A stretch of 64,000 bases of DNA from NCBI RefSeq assembly GCF_014898815.1, contig NW_026515427.1, positions 1-64,000 of the forward strand. The letters are read 5' to 3'. The notes beneath the pieces were generated by a model that made no database searches, was not told the origin of the DNA, and worked only from the letters and a program-made list of their open reading frames with translations. Origin of the DNA: Panonychus citri (taxonomy: Eukaryota > Arthropoda > Arachnida > Trombidiformes > Tetranychidae). A program made the position numbers and the translations under genes. Positions 38,525 through 48,675 of the stretch are shown here, piece after piece (positions within the stretch are counted from its first letter, which is position 1; every line of letters starts with the position of its first letter).

Positions 38525-38725
38525 TGAATCAAATTGAATTGAACTTTTAACAATTGAAAGCAACCAACCATAATTAAAATATAATTATCTGAACTTTTGA
38601 ATTGAATTGAACTTTTAACAATTGAAAGCAACCAACCATAATTAAAAGATAATTATCTGAACTTTTGAATTGAATTGAATTTTTAACAATTGAAAGCAAC
38701 CAACCATAATTAAAGCAAAATCATT
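38525..38725 (+). repeat. Leader tandem array 2, 68-bp unit
   Basis: Three copies of a unit containing TTTAACAATTGAAAGCAACC and TAATTATCTGAACTTTTG, nearly identical, with substitutions only. Confidence 0.9.
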
Positions 38726-38859
38726 GAGTTTTTAGTAAATACAATCATTCTCGATTGTAACTAATTAATTTCATTATCAATTGACATAATTAACATCACA
38801 CTCAATTAAAATCAATTTACTTCGTCCTGGATTAAACATAATCACACTAACAAATCTCT

Positions 38860-39236
38860 TTCTTCTCTCTCTTTTGAATTTAGCTCTCTTTCTTTTAATT
38901 TCAAGTCTCTTTCTTCTCTCTCTTTTGAATTTAGCTCTCTTTTTCTTAATTTCAAGTATCTTTCTTCTCTCTCTTTTGAATTTAGCTCTCTTTCTTTTAA
39001 TTTCAAGTCTCTTTCTTCTCTCTCTTTTGAATTTAGTTCTTTTTTTTTAATTTCAAGTCTCTTTCTTCTCTCTCTTTTGAATTTAGTTCTCTTTCTTTTA
39101 ATTTCAAGTCTCTTTCTTCTCTCTCTTTTGAATTTAGTTCTCTTTCTTTTAATTTCAAGTCTCTTTCTTCTCTCTCTTTTGAATTTAGCTCTCTTTCTTT
39201 TAATTTCAAGTATCTTTCTTCTCTATCTTTTGAATT
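38860..39236 (+). repeat. Leader tandem array 3, 51-bp pyrimidine-rich unit
   Basis: About seven head-to-tail copies of a CT-rich unit (TTTGAATTTAGCTCTC, then TTTTAATTTCAAG). Because 51 is divisible by three, one frame stays open and produces an artificial repetitive Leu/Ser/Phe ORF. All copies lie between the LTR and gag. Confidence 0.93.
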
Positions 39237-39323
39237 TAATTATATTCCTTTTAATTAAGTTTTTTCTAATTATGTGTAAAACATTTTGTTTGTTTTTTTG
39301 TTTAATTATTATCTTTTGGTGAT

Positions 39324-39515
39324 ATGAACAATAATGATCATTATTTAAATATAGAGGAACAAGAAGAAATACAATTAATACTCGGAATTCAGTTTAGAGA
39401 ATCTACAATCAAAATATTACAACTATTAAGTTTTCTCTCTCCATTAATTATATTACTAATTTGGTTTATCTTTAAATTACATCAATTATACATTGAAACT
39501 CACTTCTCACCTTAA
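39324..39515 (+). CDS. Small ORF upstream of gag
   Basis: A 63-codon frame that ends two bases before the gag ATG. Residues 1-34 are polar and acidic; residues 35-52 form a hydrophobic segment (LSFLSPLIILLIWFIF) that could be a membrane anchor. It is not part of the tandem array. Whether it is translated or merely an upstream ORF is unknown. No homologue recognised. Confidence 0.4.
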   Translation: MNNNDHYLNIEEQEEIQLILGIQFRESTIKILQLLSFLSPLIILLIWFIFKLHQLYIETHFSP

Positions 39516-39517
39516 CT

Positions 39518-40654
39518 ATGGATGATCAACCTCTATTAACAACCCCGGTGCTGGGGATTGGTAGAGAGAAGAAAAACAAATTAAATTCTACAGTAAATCA
39601 ACAATTACATATTCCTAATTTCTCCGGTGATGGGGATGAGGATTTATTAGATTGGCTTGATCATTTTGAATCAGCTGCAGTTGCTCTTGATTGGGATGAA
39701 GAGATTAAACTAAAAGCTTTACCTGCTTATTTAACTGGTACCGCTAGTAGATGGTACAGATGTAGAATCAAGCCGTTAACTGGTGATAATATTCCTAAAA
39801 CTTTTGAAGATTTGAAAGTCAAATTGGTTTCAGATTTAGCTCCTTCAGGTTACCGAAAAAATTTAATTAAAGAGTTAAATAATAAGAAACAACGTTCAGA
39901 TCAATCTGCTATTTCTTACTCTTACGAGGTTCGAGATCTATGTAGAAGAATCAACCCAGATATGCAAGAAGAATTAGTAAATAGCTTCATCGACAGAGGT
40001 TTAAAATCAAACATTCGAACTAGGTTAGATTTACTAACAGCTGATTCTACCTCTGACTTTATTACTAAAGTGACATTAGCTGAACGATCAACATTATCAA
40101 AAAATGATGATTTAACTGAATCCGAAGAGAATGAACAGTTAAAAAATACAATAACGGCATTATCGCAACATTTACAACAAATTACCGAAAGATTAGACTG
40201 TTTAACTTTCCAACAAGATATGAAAAAGCGAGAGAGAGACAACTATCGTAATCGAAATGATTATGGAAATAGTAATTATCGAAATGATAACTATCGAACT
40301 GAAAATTATCGAAATACAAATAATTATCGTGGTAATTATCGAAATAATTATAGAATGAATAACTATCGACAAAGTAATCAATCAAACGATAATAATCAAC
40401 CAATCACATGTTATGATTGCAATGAGCCTGGACATAAAAGAAATGAATGTCCCCGAAGAGTGGACAGACCTCGAGATGATCAAAAAAATATCGGATGGGC
40501 AACTCAAGGTCCATCAACATCTAAAGATGATAATTGGAGAACCCAAAATCAATCACAAGATAATAGAAAACAACCTTGGTTTTTGAACAGAAATTTAAGT
40601 AGATCACCTCCTCGTTCGATGCGTCCACCTCGACCAGATGGATATCAGAGTTAA
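39518..40654 (+). CDS. gag: Gag polyprotein
   Basis: A complete 378-residue frame. Residues about 30-200 form a Ty3/Gypsy capsid region (IPNFSGDGDEDLLDWLDHFE, then GTASRWYRCR). Residues 235-295 are an Arg/Asn/Tyr-rich repeat with many NYR units, likely RNA-binding. A single CCHC zinc knuckle follows (CYDCNEPGHKRNEC). The C-terminus is Arg/Pro-rich. The stop TAA (40,652) is in the same frame as the following protease, so Gag-Pol could arise by stop read-through, or the stop may be a mutation inside one long gag-pol frame. The product packages the element RNA. Confidence 0.93.
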   Translation: MDDQPLLTTPVLGIGREKKNKLNSTVNQQLHIPNFSGDGDEDLLDWLDHFESAAVALDWDEEIKLKALPAYLTGTASRWYRCRIKPLTGDNIPKTFEDLKVKLVSDLAPSGYRKNLIKELNNKKQRSDQSAISYSYEVRDLCRRINPDMQEELVNSFIDRGLKSNIRTRLDLLTADSTSDFITKVTLAERSTLSKNDDLTESEENEQLKNTITALSQHLQQITERLDCLTFQQDMKKRERDNYRNRNDYGNSNYRNDNYRTENYRNTNNYRGNYRNNYRMNNYRQSNQSNDNNQPITCYDCNEPGHKRNECPRRVDRPRDDQKNIGWATQGPSTSKDDNWRTQNQSQDNRKQPWFLNRNLSRSPPRSMRPPRPDGYQS

Positions 40655-41806
40655 CCTCACTCAACTACACCACGAAATCGATCTTTAAGCCCTCGACCTA
40701 GAGGACGACCACGACAAAACTCGCCTCACCCCCAAGGTAGAGGAAGACCAAGATCAAGATCAAGATCACCATCAAATGACAAAAGAACTAAAGTAGTTAA
40801 AACAGTTTATACTGAATATGGTGATGATGATGAAACAAAAATCTCCAGTTCAATCATTTCAAACTTATTCAAAGAAAAGAACCAATTAATATTTACGAAA
40901 GCAAAAATTAAGGAAAAGGAGGTAGAATGTTTGGTCGATACTGGGGCTGAAGTCTCATTACTTTCTAAACACTTAGCTCAAAAGTTGTCACTAGATTATC
41001 ACAACTATAAAGGTCCAATCCATCTAACCGCCGGAAATCAACCACTAAAAGTAATTGGTGAAACTTATATTAAATTAGAGATTCCCGATGGTCCAACAAA
41101 AATAGAAATTAAATCACCTATGATTATTGTTGATACTTTGCCGTCAGGAATTGAGGCCATCATCGGACAAAATATTTTAGAAAAAGGAAAATTTTTCATT
41201 GATTGTAAACGAAGAAAATTAATCATTCCATTGAACCCAAAAGAAAAATTTGAAACCATAGATTTAAATTTTAAATCAAAGACAAAACAATTAACAGCAT
41301 CATCAATCGTCTCATCTAATTATGATTCGAATCAAATACAATCATCAACAAATTCACAATTAATTACAAGAAGTGACTATTCATCAACAATTAGTTTATC
41401 TTCATTATTTTCAGTCTCCGGTGATGGGGAAGAAAATTTTGTTGATGAAGAAATTTACATCAATAATATAATTAATGATTTAAAACTTGAAGTGAACAGT
41501 GAAATTCAACCCACAACACGAAACAAATTAAATGAATTAATAACTAAATATCGAGTGGTTTTCGCCGCCACATCCAAAGAGTTAGGATTCTCTAATGTTT
41601 ACTCTCACTCAATTGATACTGGAAATCATCCTCCAATATCTCAAAAACCTTATCGAATGTCAGATTTGAAAAGAAAAGTAGCAGAAACTTCAATTAACGA
41701 ATTAATAGATGATGGAATTGTTATCCCATCCTGCTCACCTTGGTCATCACCAATTGTATTAGTATCAAAAAGGAACCACAGAGATGCGATTGTGTGTAGA
41801 TTATAG
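40655..41806 (+). pseudogene. pol: Pol, part 1: linker, aspartic protease, start of reverse transcriptase
   Basis: Continues the gag frame after its TAA. An Arg/Ser/Pro-rich linker of about 90 residues leads to a retropepsin: CLVDTGAEVSLLS active site and EAIIGQNILEKG. After a variable spacer comes the RT entrance (VVFAATSKELG, GIVIPSCSPWSSPIVLVSK). Near 41,770 the frame slips, ending at 41,806 while RT continues in another frame from 41,784. No ATG is needed if made by read-through; an in-frame TTG precedes the protease. Confidence 0.9.
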
Positions 41807-42125
41807 AAAATTAAATGAGATAACTGTTAAAGATAAATTTCCATTACCAAATATTCAAGATTATCTTGATAGTTTAAGAGGAATGAAATTCTATTCATTA
41901 TTAGACTTAAGATCAGGTTATCATCAAATGGCAATGGATCCAAAGGATCAGCCTAAGACAGCATTTGTCACTCCAAGTGGGTTGTACGAATACACTAGAT
42001 TACCATTTGGATTAGCAAATGGACCTTCATCATTTATGAGGATGATGACTATTGTTTTGAGTGGATTAATTTATAATACTTGTTTAGTTTTTATTGATGA
42101 TTTATTAATTTATTCAGAAAATTAA
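41784..42125 (+). pseudogene. pol: Pol, part 2: reverse transcriptase palm
   Basis: Encodes CVDYRKLNEITVKDKFPLP, FYSLLDLRSGYHQ, TAFVTPSGLYEYTRLPFGL and the catalytic box VFIDDLLIYSEN. The last corresponds to the usual Y/F-x-D-D. TAA at 42,123 interrupts the frame, which then continues in register. Frame differs from part 1 by an indel around 41,770. Confidence 0.92.
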
Positions 42126-42698
42126 GAAGAACATTTAAGTAAATTAGAATTATACGAGACTCAGAATGCAGGGTTAACTTTAAAACCTAATAAATGTTCA
42201 TTTTTGAAAAAGAAAATTCTATTCTTAGGACACGTGATTAGTGAGAATGGTCAACAAGTTGACCCAGAGAAAATAATAAAAGTTCAACAATTTCCTACTC
42301 CTAGGACAGTTAGAGATATAAAATCTTTTGTTGCTTTATGCTCTTATTATCGAAGATTCATAAAAGACTTCGCTAACATCGCCCGACCTCTCACTAACTT
42401 AACAAGAAAAGATTTACCTTTTGATTGGGGGCCAGAACAAGAAAACGCTTTTAATGAGTTGAAATTTAAATTAACAACACCACCAGTTCTTGCTCATTAT
42501 GATCCAGCAAAAGAAACTCAATTGCGAGTGGACGCCTCAGGTTATGGTCTCGGAGCAATTCTCTTACAAAAGGATGATAATGGTTATCACCCTGTTGGAT
42601 TTGCCTCCCGAATATTAAGAGGAGCAGAGTTACATTATCCAGTATCTGATAAGGAATGCTTGGCCATCGTTTGGGCAGTAAAATTCAAGTCTATTTAG
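42126..42698 (+). pseudogene. pol: Pol, part 3: RT thumb and RNase H start
   Basis: In frame with part 2 after its TAA. Shows FLGHVISENG, YYRRFIKDFANIARPL, LRVDASGYGLGAILL (RNase H catalytic Asp) and YPVSDKECLAIVWAVKF (RNase H Glu). A frame slip at about 42,690 ends this section. Confidence 0.92.
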
Positions 42699-43054
42699 AA
42701 ATTAAATTTGAAGTAGTAACTGATCACTGTGCCTTATGCCACATTCATTCAAAAAAGATCCTCCCCGCTCGCTTACAGCGATATGCAATGGCGCTCCAAT
42801 CATTTGATTTTTCAGTTAAATATAAATCAGGGAAAATTCATGCTGATGCCGATTGTTTATCACGATATCCTGTGGATGATATTGTTTATGATAATCAAAA
42901 GGATGAATGTGAAGAATTGTTCACATTACTAGTTAACCAAATTATTGAAGATAAAATAGATCTAGTTGATGAACAACGAAGAGATCAACGAATCATTAAA
43001 ATAATTGAACAATTAGAAAACTTTTCTCATTTAGATCCCAAAGAAAGAAATTAA
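42656..43054 (+). pseudogene. pol: Pol, part 4: RNase H end
   Basis: From about 42,695 the frame gives FEVVTDHCAL, LQRYAMALQSFDFSVKYKSG and ADADCLSRYP, the closing RNase H motifs. It is shifted relative to part 3; the first dozen residues of this ORF are out-of-frame reading. Ends at TAA 43,052. Confidence 0.9.
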
Positions 43055-43059
43055 TTTCT

Positions 43060-43330
43060 AAATATAGAATCCGAGAGAATCTACTATACCGATTAACAAT
43101 TAACCATTATGGAGAGAGTTGGAATATAGTTATTCTAAAAGATTAATTAAGCAAATTTTGCAAGAATATCATGATTCGGTCTTGTCCGGTCATCCAGGAT
43201 CTTTCTACTTACAATAAAATTAAACAACATTATTGGTGGCCCCAGATGAGTAGAGATGTAACCAATTACGTTCGCAGTTGTCTAATCTGTCAATTAGATA
43301 AAAGGAAGTGGAACCTTAGAAGCTCCGTTA
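43060..43330 (+). pseudogene. pol: Pol, part 5: integrase HHCC zinc finger, broken
   Basis: Fragments in different frames: EYHDS and SGHPGS (histidines), HYWWPQMSRDV, and SCLICQLDK (cysteines). At least two indels in 150 bp, so no single open frame covers it. Confidence 0.8.
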
Positions 43331-43359
43331 AAATCAATAATTGTTAATAATGCATTCGA

Positions 43360-44065
43360 AAATTGGAATCGATTTAATCGGTCCCAACATCTAAGAAAAA
43401 CAATTATATTATAGTGTACCGATTACTTTACAAGATGGGTAGAGGTTGCAGCAATCAAAGATATGACCGCTGAATCAACAGCGACTTTCCTAATTAACTC
43501 GGTCTTCCTCAGACATGGTTGCCCTAGAACAATTGTCTCAGATCAAGGTAGAAATTTTATATCTTCAGTGGTTGAACAAATTAGATTATTCGTCCAAAGT
43601 AAATGGTCATTTTCAACTGCCTATCATCCAGCAACAAATGGATTAACGGAAAAAGTAAATCAAACATTATGTTCGATGTTAACTCATTACTGTAAAAAAG
43701 AAAACACTCAAAAGTGGAGCGAGTTAATCCCGGTGCTGGGATTCGCTTATAACTCGAGTGTAAATCAATCTACGAAAGCCTCTCCTTTCTATTTACTATA
43801 TGGTCGTCAACCAACCTTACCCATTGATATTATAATTAACAACCAGACATTTAAACAATTACCATCTAACTTAAAATCAACAATCGAAAAATGGCCTGAG
43901 ATTTATGATCAAGCAAAACTTTACTCATTGAACTCAAAAGAAAATCAAAAAATTCAACATGATCGGAAGAAATTACGAACCTATCAAGTAGGAGATGAAG
44001 TAATGTACAAGCAATTTCAGGGACCAAAGAAACTGAAGCAAAATTCAAAGGACCATATAAAGTAA
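43360..44065 (+). pseudogene. pol: Pol, part 6: integrase core and C-terminus
   Basis: The rve core holds IGIDLIGP (Asp 1, 43,371), TIVSDQGRNF (Asp 2, 43,541) and AYHPATNGLTEKVN (Glu, 43,649), giving D-35-E spacing. It is followed by the YNSSVNQSTKASPFYLLYG block and a C-terminal VGDEVMY motif. The part from 43,463 to 44,065 is one open frame; a break between Asp 1 and Asp 2 precedes it. A further frame with FKGPYKV lies just after the stop. Confidence 0.9.
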
Positions 44066-44217
44066 TAGAAAACAAGGAGACACCACTTATAAAATATTAA
44101 GAACAGATAAAAGGAAAAATCTCTAATATAGAAATTTACTTAATTTAGTAACAATCTTAAGCATAATTACACGAATTGAGATGTTAGAGATCTCCTTTTA
44201 TCTCTGGTGAACCTATT

Positions 44218-45678
44218 CTATGGAGAAAACTGACTATCACCCAAGAAAATCAACTCAACAAGTCTCTGTCGTACTAGCATTTTCAAACCCATGTAAAGAA
44301 ATCCCAATTGTTCTAAAACAGACAAGGAAATGAATCCATTACATGTGAGTATAATCCAGCCATGTGTAAATATGTAAGGAAAATTCTGGACAAATTTGAA
44401 GAACATTGTTCATCATTTATTGATGAAAATTACATAAATCCTATTCGTAATATACCGAACGTAACAACCAAACCAGAAGAAAATATTATAAAAATAAGAC
44501 GAGAAATAATCACTGCGAACTGTAGCCACCACAATAATAGTTGGTGGAATAGTAATTAGTGGCGTTAACTATTTATATAAACACATTTTCAATCCTAGAA
44601 TACAACCAGTACTAACATCCATCGCAGAGTCTAACCAAGAATATAAGAAGCTGATAAAGCAGTTTGAACAATTACATAATGTAAGCCAACAACTGTTTCT
44701 GATTTCTTTTGATGTGAATCAACTGCCTCAATATTTACCGTTAATAACATTTCAAGCCAAATATATATACAGTAACGCAAGCAAATAACCAGCTTAATCA
44801 ATTAAAACATTTTAATGAAACAATTAGAAGCTAAACCAAGGATTGATAAAATTTCTTTAAATACTTCAAAATTATTTTACCCTGCTCACCAGAATGTTCA
44901 TTAGATGAAATTGAAAATGTTAACGTAAATACAATAACGAAAGATTTCCAACATTAATGGTAAATTTTACAACATTTTACGAGATACCACTAACCAAATA
45001 TTTCAAGCAGATGCATTTACATTATATAATAAAATAATACACACACTTGTAAAGTTACATATAAAGGTCCAGAATATGTATTAGTCAACATCACCGATTA
45101 TCGATTCTGTGAGATTAGGAGAAGGATTTGAAAGGTCATAATCCTATTTTTAAGAAAGTATCGAATTGTAAAGAAAACTTGAAGAAAATTGAACTTTGGA
45201 AGAATGAAGTTTGTTTCAGCAATAGCCCTAATGTTACCACATACGCAGAAACGATTCAAGTTAAACAAATGGGAGAGCAGTATTTAATACATTGTGCAGG
45301 ACATCCAATTACTTTATATAGTAATATTAAATATATTTGTCAAAATAATGTGATAAGATTATCAAAATATACTAATTTTACTATCGATGACCTAGAATAT
45401 ACAGTTCAAAGTTCCAAATTCATAGTCAAGGTTCACCAGTATCAGAACATACACATGCAATCAATTTACGATTAACTCAACCATCGGCTAAAGAATTACA
45501 AATTGAACCACTTGATTTCATTGATCGATGAAGCTCAAGAGAAAATTGAAACAAGTATCAATCACCAAAATAAATTGGAAAATGAATGTACCAAAGTGGA
45601 TTTGGATACTTATTAGTATTACCATCAGCTTCTTGTGTTGTGTTATTGGTTGTAGATTAATCCCTTATCCAAAATGAT
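44218..45678 (+). pseudogene. env: Env-like glycoprotein region, broken
   Basis: Located where errantivirus-type env genes sit. It is split into several frames by stops and shifts. Visible features: a Cys-rich N-terminal part (CEYNPAMCKYVRKIL, then EEHC), a basic dibasic stretch near 44,500 followed in another frame by a Gly/Ile/Val-rich hydrophobic segment (about 44,525-44,570, candidate fusion peptide), an Asn/Gln-rich helical stretch, a second Cys-rich block at 45,128-45,475, and a final frame from 45,529 with a strong membrane span (WIWILISITISFLCCVIG) and short tail. Signal peptide unclear. Assignment is by position and architecture, without clear family homology. Confidence 0.65.
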
Positions 45679-45774
45679 CAATAAACTCTGTGATAGTTAA
45701 TAGAGAAAATAAAGAAAATAAGGACGTTGTTATACCTTTACATCAGTGTTATTAATACAATTAAAATCAATGCT

Positions 45775-46037
45775 CCGGTGCTGGGGCAGGGTTTCAAAAT
45801 TTTCCGGTGATGGAGATAAAATTACTAATGATAATGATAATTTACTTGGTGATGGATATACAATTAACTAAATGAAAATGTTCTTTTCACCCGGTGATTG
45901 GGTTTTTGAAGTCCTATTGATAAAATTTTAATTAACCCGGTGATTGGGTATTGAAATTCAAATTTATGATAAAATTTCAATCAACCCGGTGATGGGTAAT
46001 TTAATACTTATTATTCAAAACTCCGGTGATTTGGGGT
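45775..46037 (+). repeat. Cluster of CCGGTGATGGGG-type motifs
   Basis: Six close variants within 263 bp: 45,775, 45,804, 45,891, 45,937, 45,986 and 46,023, plus a degenerate one near 45,846. Spacing is irregular, so it is not a simple tandem repeat. The same motif is found inside gag, pol and near the 3' LTR. Confidence 0.85.
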
Positions 46038-46087
46038 AGATGAATAATTGAAATTTTCTTCTTTCTTTTCTTTATTTTACAATTAGG

Positions 46088-47340
46088 ATGGAAGACGACT
46101 GGAATGCAACAAATGCCTCTCCAGATCCAAAGCTAATCGCTTTCCAAAGAAAATGGAAAATTTACAACTAAAAACGGTCCAGGTTTCTTCATTTCATCAA
46201 AACAAAAACTAATCAAGATTATAACAATCATTTTAAACCAGTTTCACCAAGTTCAGTATTTAGAAAATGTTATCTGATTTTGTCGATCTTCGCCTCTAAG
46301 TACACTAATTACTATGGTCATGTTTGGAGACCAGAGTTAGTATCACAGATTATGATATATGTGCACCCCAAAGAGATGAACAAATTCACGAAGTTAACAG
46401 TCACAGCAAACCACCCGGACAAATTACAAACTGCTCACCAAAACTTATTATATTACACTAGAAAACTAAATTACCAGAACAGTAGAAACTCAACAAAAAT
46501 CAATCTTATCGATTTACCAGAAAAACATTGTTCCCTATGCTGCTTTAACCACAGTAAGATAAATTGAATACTGCTCATACTGTAGTGAACCTGGTCACTT
46601 CAGAAAAATTGTCCTGAATTACCTTTTAAAACTGATCAACAAGTAAATATAAATACCGTGGTACAATCTAGACCAACAAAATATTCCTATGCACGAGAAC
46701 AACGACGAGTTAAAGAAGAAAATTAAGGAAGCATATGGAGGTAAACCTTTTGGAAAACCTAAATAATCAATACCAGAACATTTAGAAAAATATGTTCCGA
46801 TTGGCCCGAAAAATAATAAAAAAGAAACATTATCCCTTGACATCGAAGGTGATGGAAATAATGGTGTAGGAAGCGTTCATTTATCAGGGTGGTTTGGAAA
46901 TGTAATTAGAATACAAACAGTATATTATGCTCAGGTAAAAAACACTACAATATCAAACCCAAATACTCGAATCACTGGACTACAAATCAATGATTTAGCA
47001 ACAGGATTAAACCTGGACGAGATATGCCAACAAGTACGAGAATTAGCCATCGGAAGAAGATTATTAACACAAGGGAAGACGTTTGAATAAACTCGAGTTA
47101 ACGACATCTAAACTAAAAGCGTCGTTCATCAACGTTGACTTACAAGATCTTTGGCCTGGACAACAACCAATAGGATTAGTTTCATTAGATAAATTTTATT
47201 CTTTAATCATCAAAATTACGTAGAGATGATGATAAACATGTAACCATTGGACATTCTCCTGAGAGAGATTCTCAGTCACTCTTAAAGCGTACATCGAATT
47301 ACAAAAGATGAAAGATAAAACATTCCTGTCCCCACAGTGA
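46088..47340 (+). pseudogene. Additional retroelement ORF with zinc knuckle, between env and 3' LTR
   Basis: Starts MEDDWNATNASPDPK at 46,088, one TAA at 46,169, then open in the same frame to 46,567 (SIFASKYTNYYGHVWRPELV, VTANHPDKLQTAHQNL, HCSLCCFNH). The next frame gives a CCHC knuckle, YCSYCSEPGHFRK, shifted within an A run before NCPEL. Further frames continue: a Lys/Arg/Gln-rich part, then 46,722-47,089 (DIEGDGNNGVGSVHLSGWFG, LNLDEICQQVRELAIGRRLL) and KASFINVDLQDLWPG to about 47,223, with weaker coding-like sequence to 47,340. That is roughly 400 codons with about two stops and three shifts. No family recognised beyond the knuckle. Confidence 0.65.
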
Positions 47341-47607
47341 AGTCGATATATGGTAAAATGGGACAAAATATTCATCACTGGCTCCAATTGCATTCAAATA
47401 ATCCGATTGAAATAATAACTTTGAGACTACATGTCCATTGACTATTAATTATTACTAACTTTAATTCTATGCTTCAATACCGTTTATACCCAATTTTTAT
47501 ACTTTGTAAATAATGTCCGGTGATGGATAATATTATATATTAATTAATTTCCTAAAAATTGTAAATCAACGAGGACGTTGATTCTTTTCTATGTACCCCC
47601 GAAGAAC

Positions 47608-47850
47608 TGTAACCAAACTGGTTACAAAACCAGTTCCCTTTGTTCAACCAGGTACCACCTCTCACGTGGTACCTGGTTCATCTTATTGGCTAAATTTTTG
47701 GTAGTGATGATGAAGATGAAGGAGAAGAATTTCTCCTTCACTACCAATATAATGGCCAACAATCGGCCATTTTTCTTATGGTTATCGGGGTATAGTTACC
47801 CATTATTGTATTACTAATAAATACATTTAATCTTAAGTGTTACCATTACA
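47608..47850 (+). repeat. 3' LTR
   Basis: Same length as the 5' LTR, two differences. Preceded by CCCCCGAAGAAC, so a classical long polypurine tract is not evident. Followed by the ATAT target duplication. Confidence 0.95.
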
Positions 47851-47854
47851 ATAT

Positions 47855-48466
47855 TAACAAAAAATACAAACAATTCAATTATAATTATAATTATAAGATT
47901 TTACTTGGTTGTTGGCTAAGTTGAGACAAAGATAAGGGAAAAGGAAATAGATAGAGAGAAAGGAGAAAAGGTAGACCGGAAGTGAAGAAAGAGGAAAAGG
48001 AATGTGGGCGGAGAGAAGAGAAAGAGGAGAAAGAGATTCATATAGACAGAGAGAACGAAAGAGAGAAAGGAATTTGGGTGAGAGAGAGAAAAAGAAGAGT
48101 GATGATGAAAATTTCATCATCACACGATCAATCAAGGTCGTGGATCATAGTAGTGTAAAAAAGAAAATGTTATTTGTAAATATGAAACAACTTCTTCTTC
48201 AATTATTTACAATGAGAATGATTCATTTTTTTTTGTATTTTTCAAAATTTTGTTATTTTTTTTATTTTTTTCTGAAGATGCACATATTTACAATGTGAAT
48301 AATTATAATTATATAGGATTATATACATATATATTATATATGATTATATGAGGGTGATTATGGCATATGAATATATAAAATATGCACAATTTACTCTTCT
48401 AACCAGAAGGCAAGCTCTTCTGCCTTCTGAGTCCGACTCCTTGAATAGCCGTCAACCGCTCATTTA
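47855..48466. other. GA-rich and AT-rich spacer
   Basis: GA-rich tract at 47,930-48,100, AT-rich run near 48,300-48,360, and a 9-bp-arm hairpin CAGAAGGCA/TGCCTTCTG at 48,404-48,429. Open frames on both strands are repeat artefacts. Confidence 0.55.
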
Positions 48467-48675
48467 TTATTTTCTTATTTGTTTTACAAATCTTAAGCTA
48501 GAAGTTGATCGTATGATACGCGGATAGCTGCAATACAATTTGTATAGACCCATGAGGAAACTAGCATGAGTTCGATGATATTGCTTGAGCCCAAGAGGTT
48601 TCAGTATATCATCGACATTGTCAGTGTAACAAAAATAGCACAATGTCACCTTCACTTTCTAAAAAAGAAATAATA
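48467..48675 (-). CDS. Possible 3' exon of an unknown small Cys/His protein
   Basis: A pyrimidine-rich acceptor (TTTCTTTTTTAG) is followed by an open frame reading VKVTLCYFCYTDNVDDIL, then KQYHRTHASFLMGLYKLYC, ending at TAA close to an AATAATAAA sequence. C-x2-C and H-x2-H suggest a zinc site, but the spacing (15) is not classical C2H2. No 5' exon found. It could equally be a transposon remnant. Confidence 0.35.

Larger units (their letters stand above)
36838..47854 (+). mobile_element. Env-bearing Ty3/Gypsy-type LTR retroelement, 11.0 kb
   Basis: Bounded by ATAT target duplications (36,838-36,841 and 47,851-47,854) and 243-bp LTRs. Order: 5' LTR, primer-binding site, 2.3-kb leader with three tandem arrays, small ORF, gag with CCHC knuckle, protease, reverse transcriptase, RNase H, integrase (D, D-35-E), an env-like Cys-rich region with a final membrane segment, a motif-rich spacer, and an additional long reading frame with a zinc knuckle before the 3' LTR. 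Protease-RT-RH-IN order fixes it as Ty3/Gypsy type. Two differences between LTRs point to a recent insertion, yet gag-pol-env carry at least eight stops or frameshifts. Confidence 0.93.

Noticed and set aside
38860..39236. Possible CRISPR-like array
   Set aside because: Units are direct head-to-tail copies with no unique spacers, inside a eukaryotic retroelement.
39077..39322. 81-codon Leu/Ser-rich ORF
   Set aside because: Created by the 51-bp tandem repeat staying in frame; not a gene.
40182..40403. Minus-strand Tyr/Asp/Asn-rich ORF
   Set aside because: Shadow of the NYR repeat in gag.
48404..48429. tRNA-like hairpin
   Set aside because: Only one stem; no tRNA D-arm, anticodon or TPsiC pattern follows.
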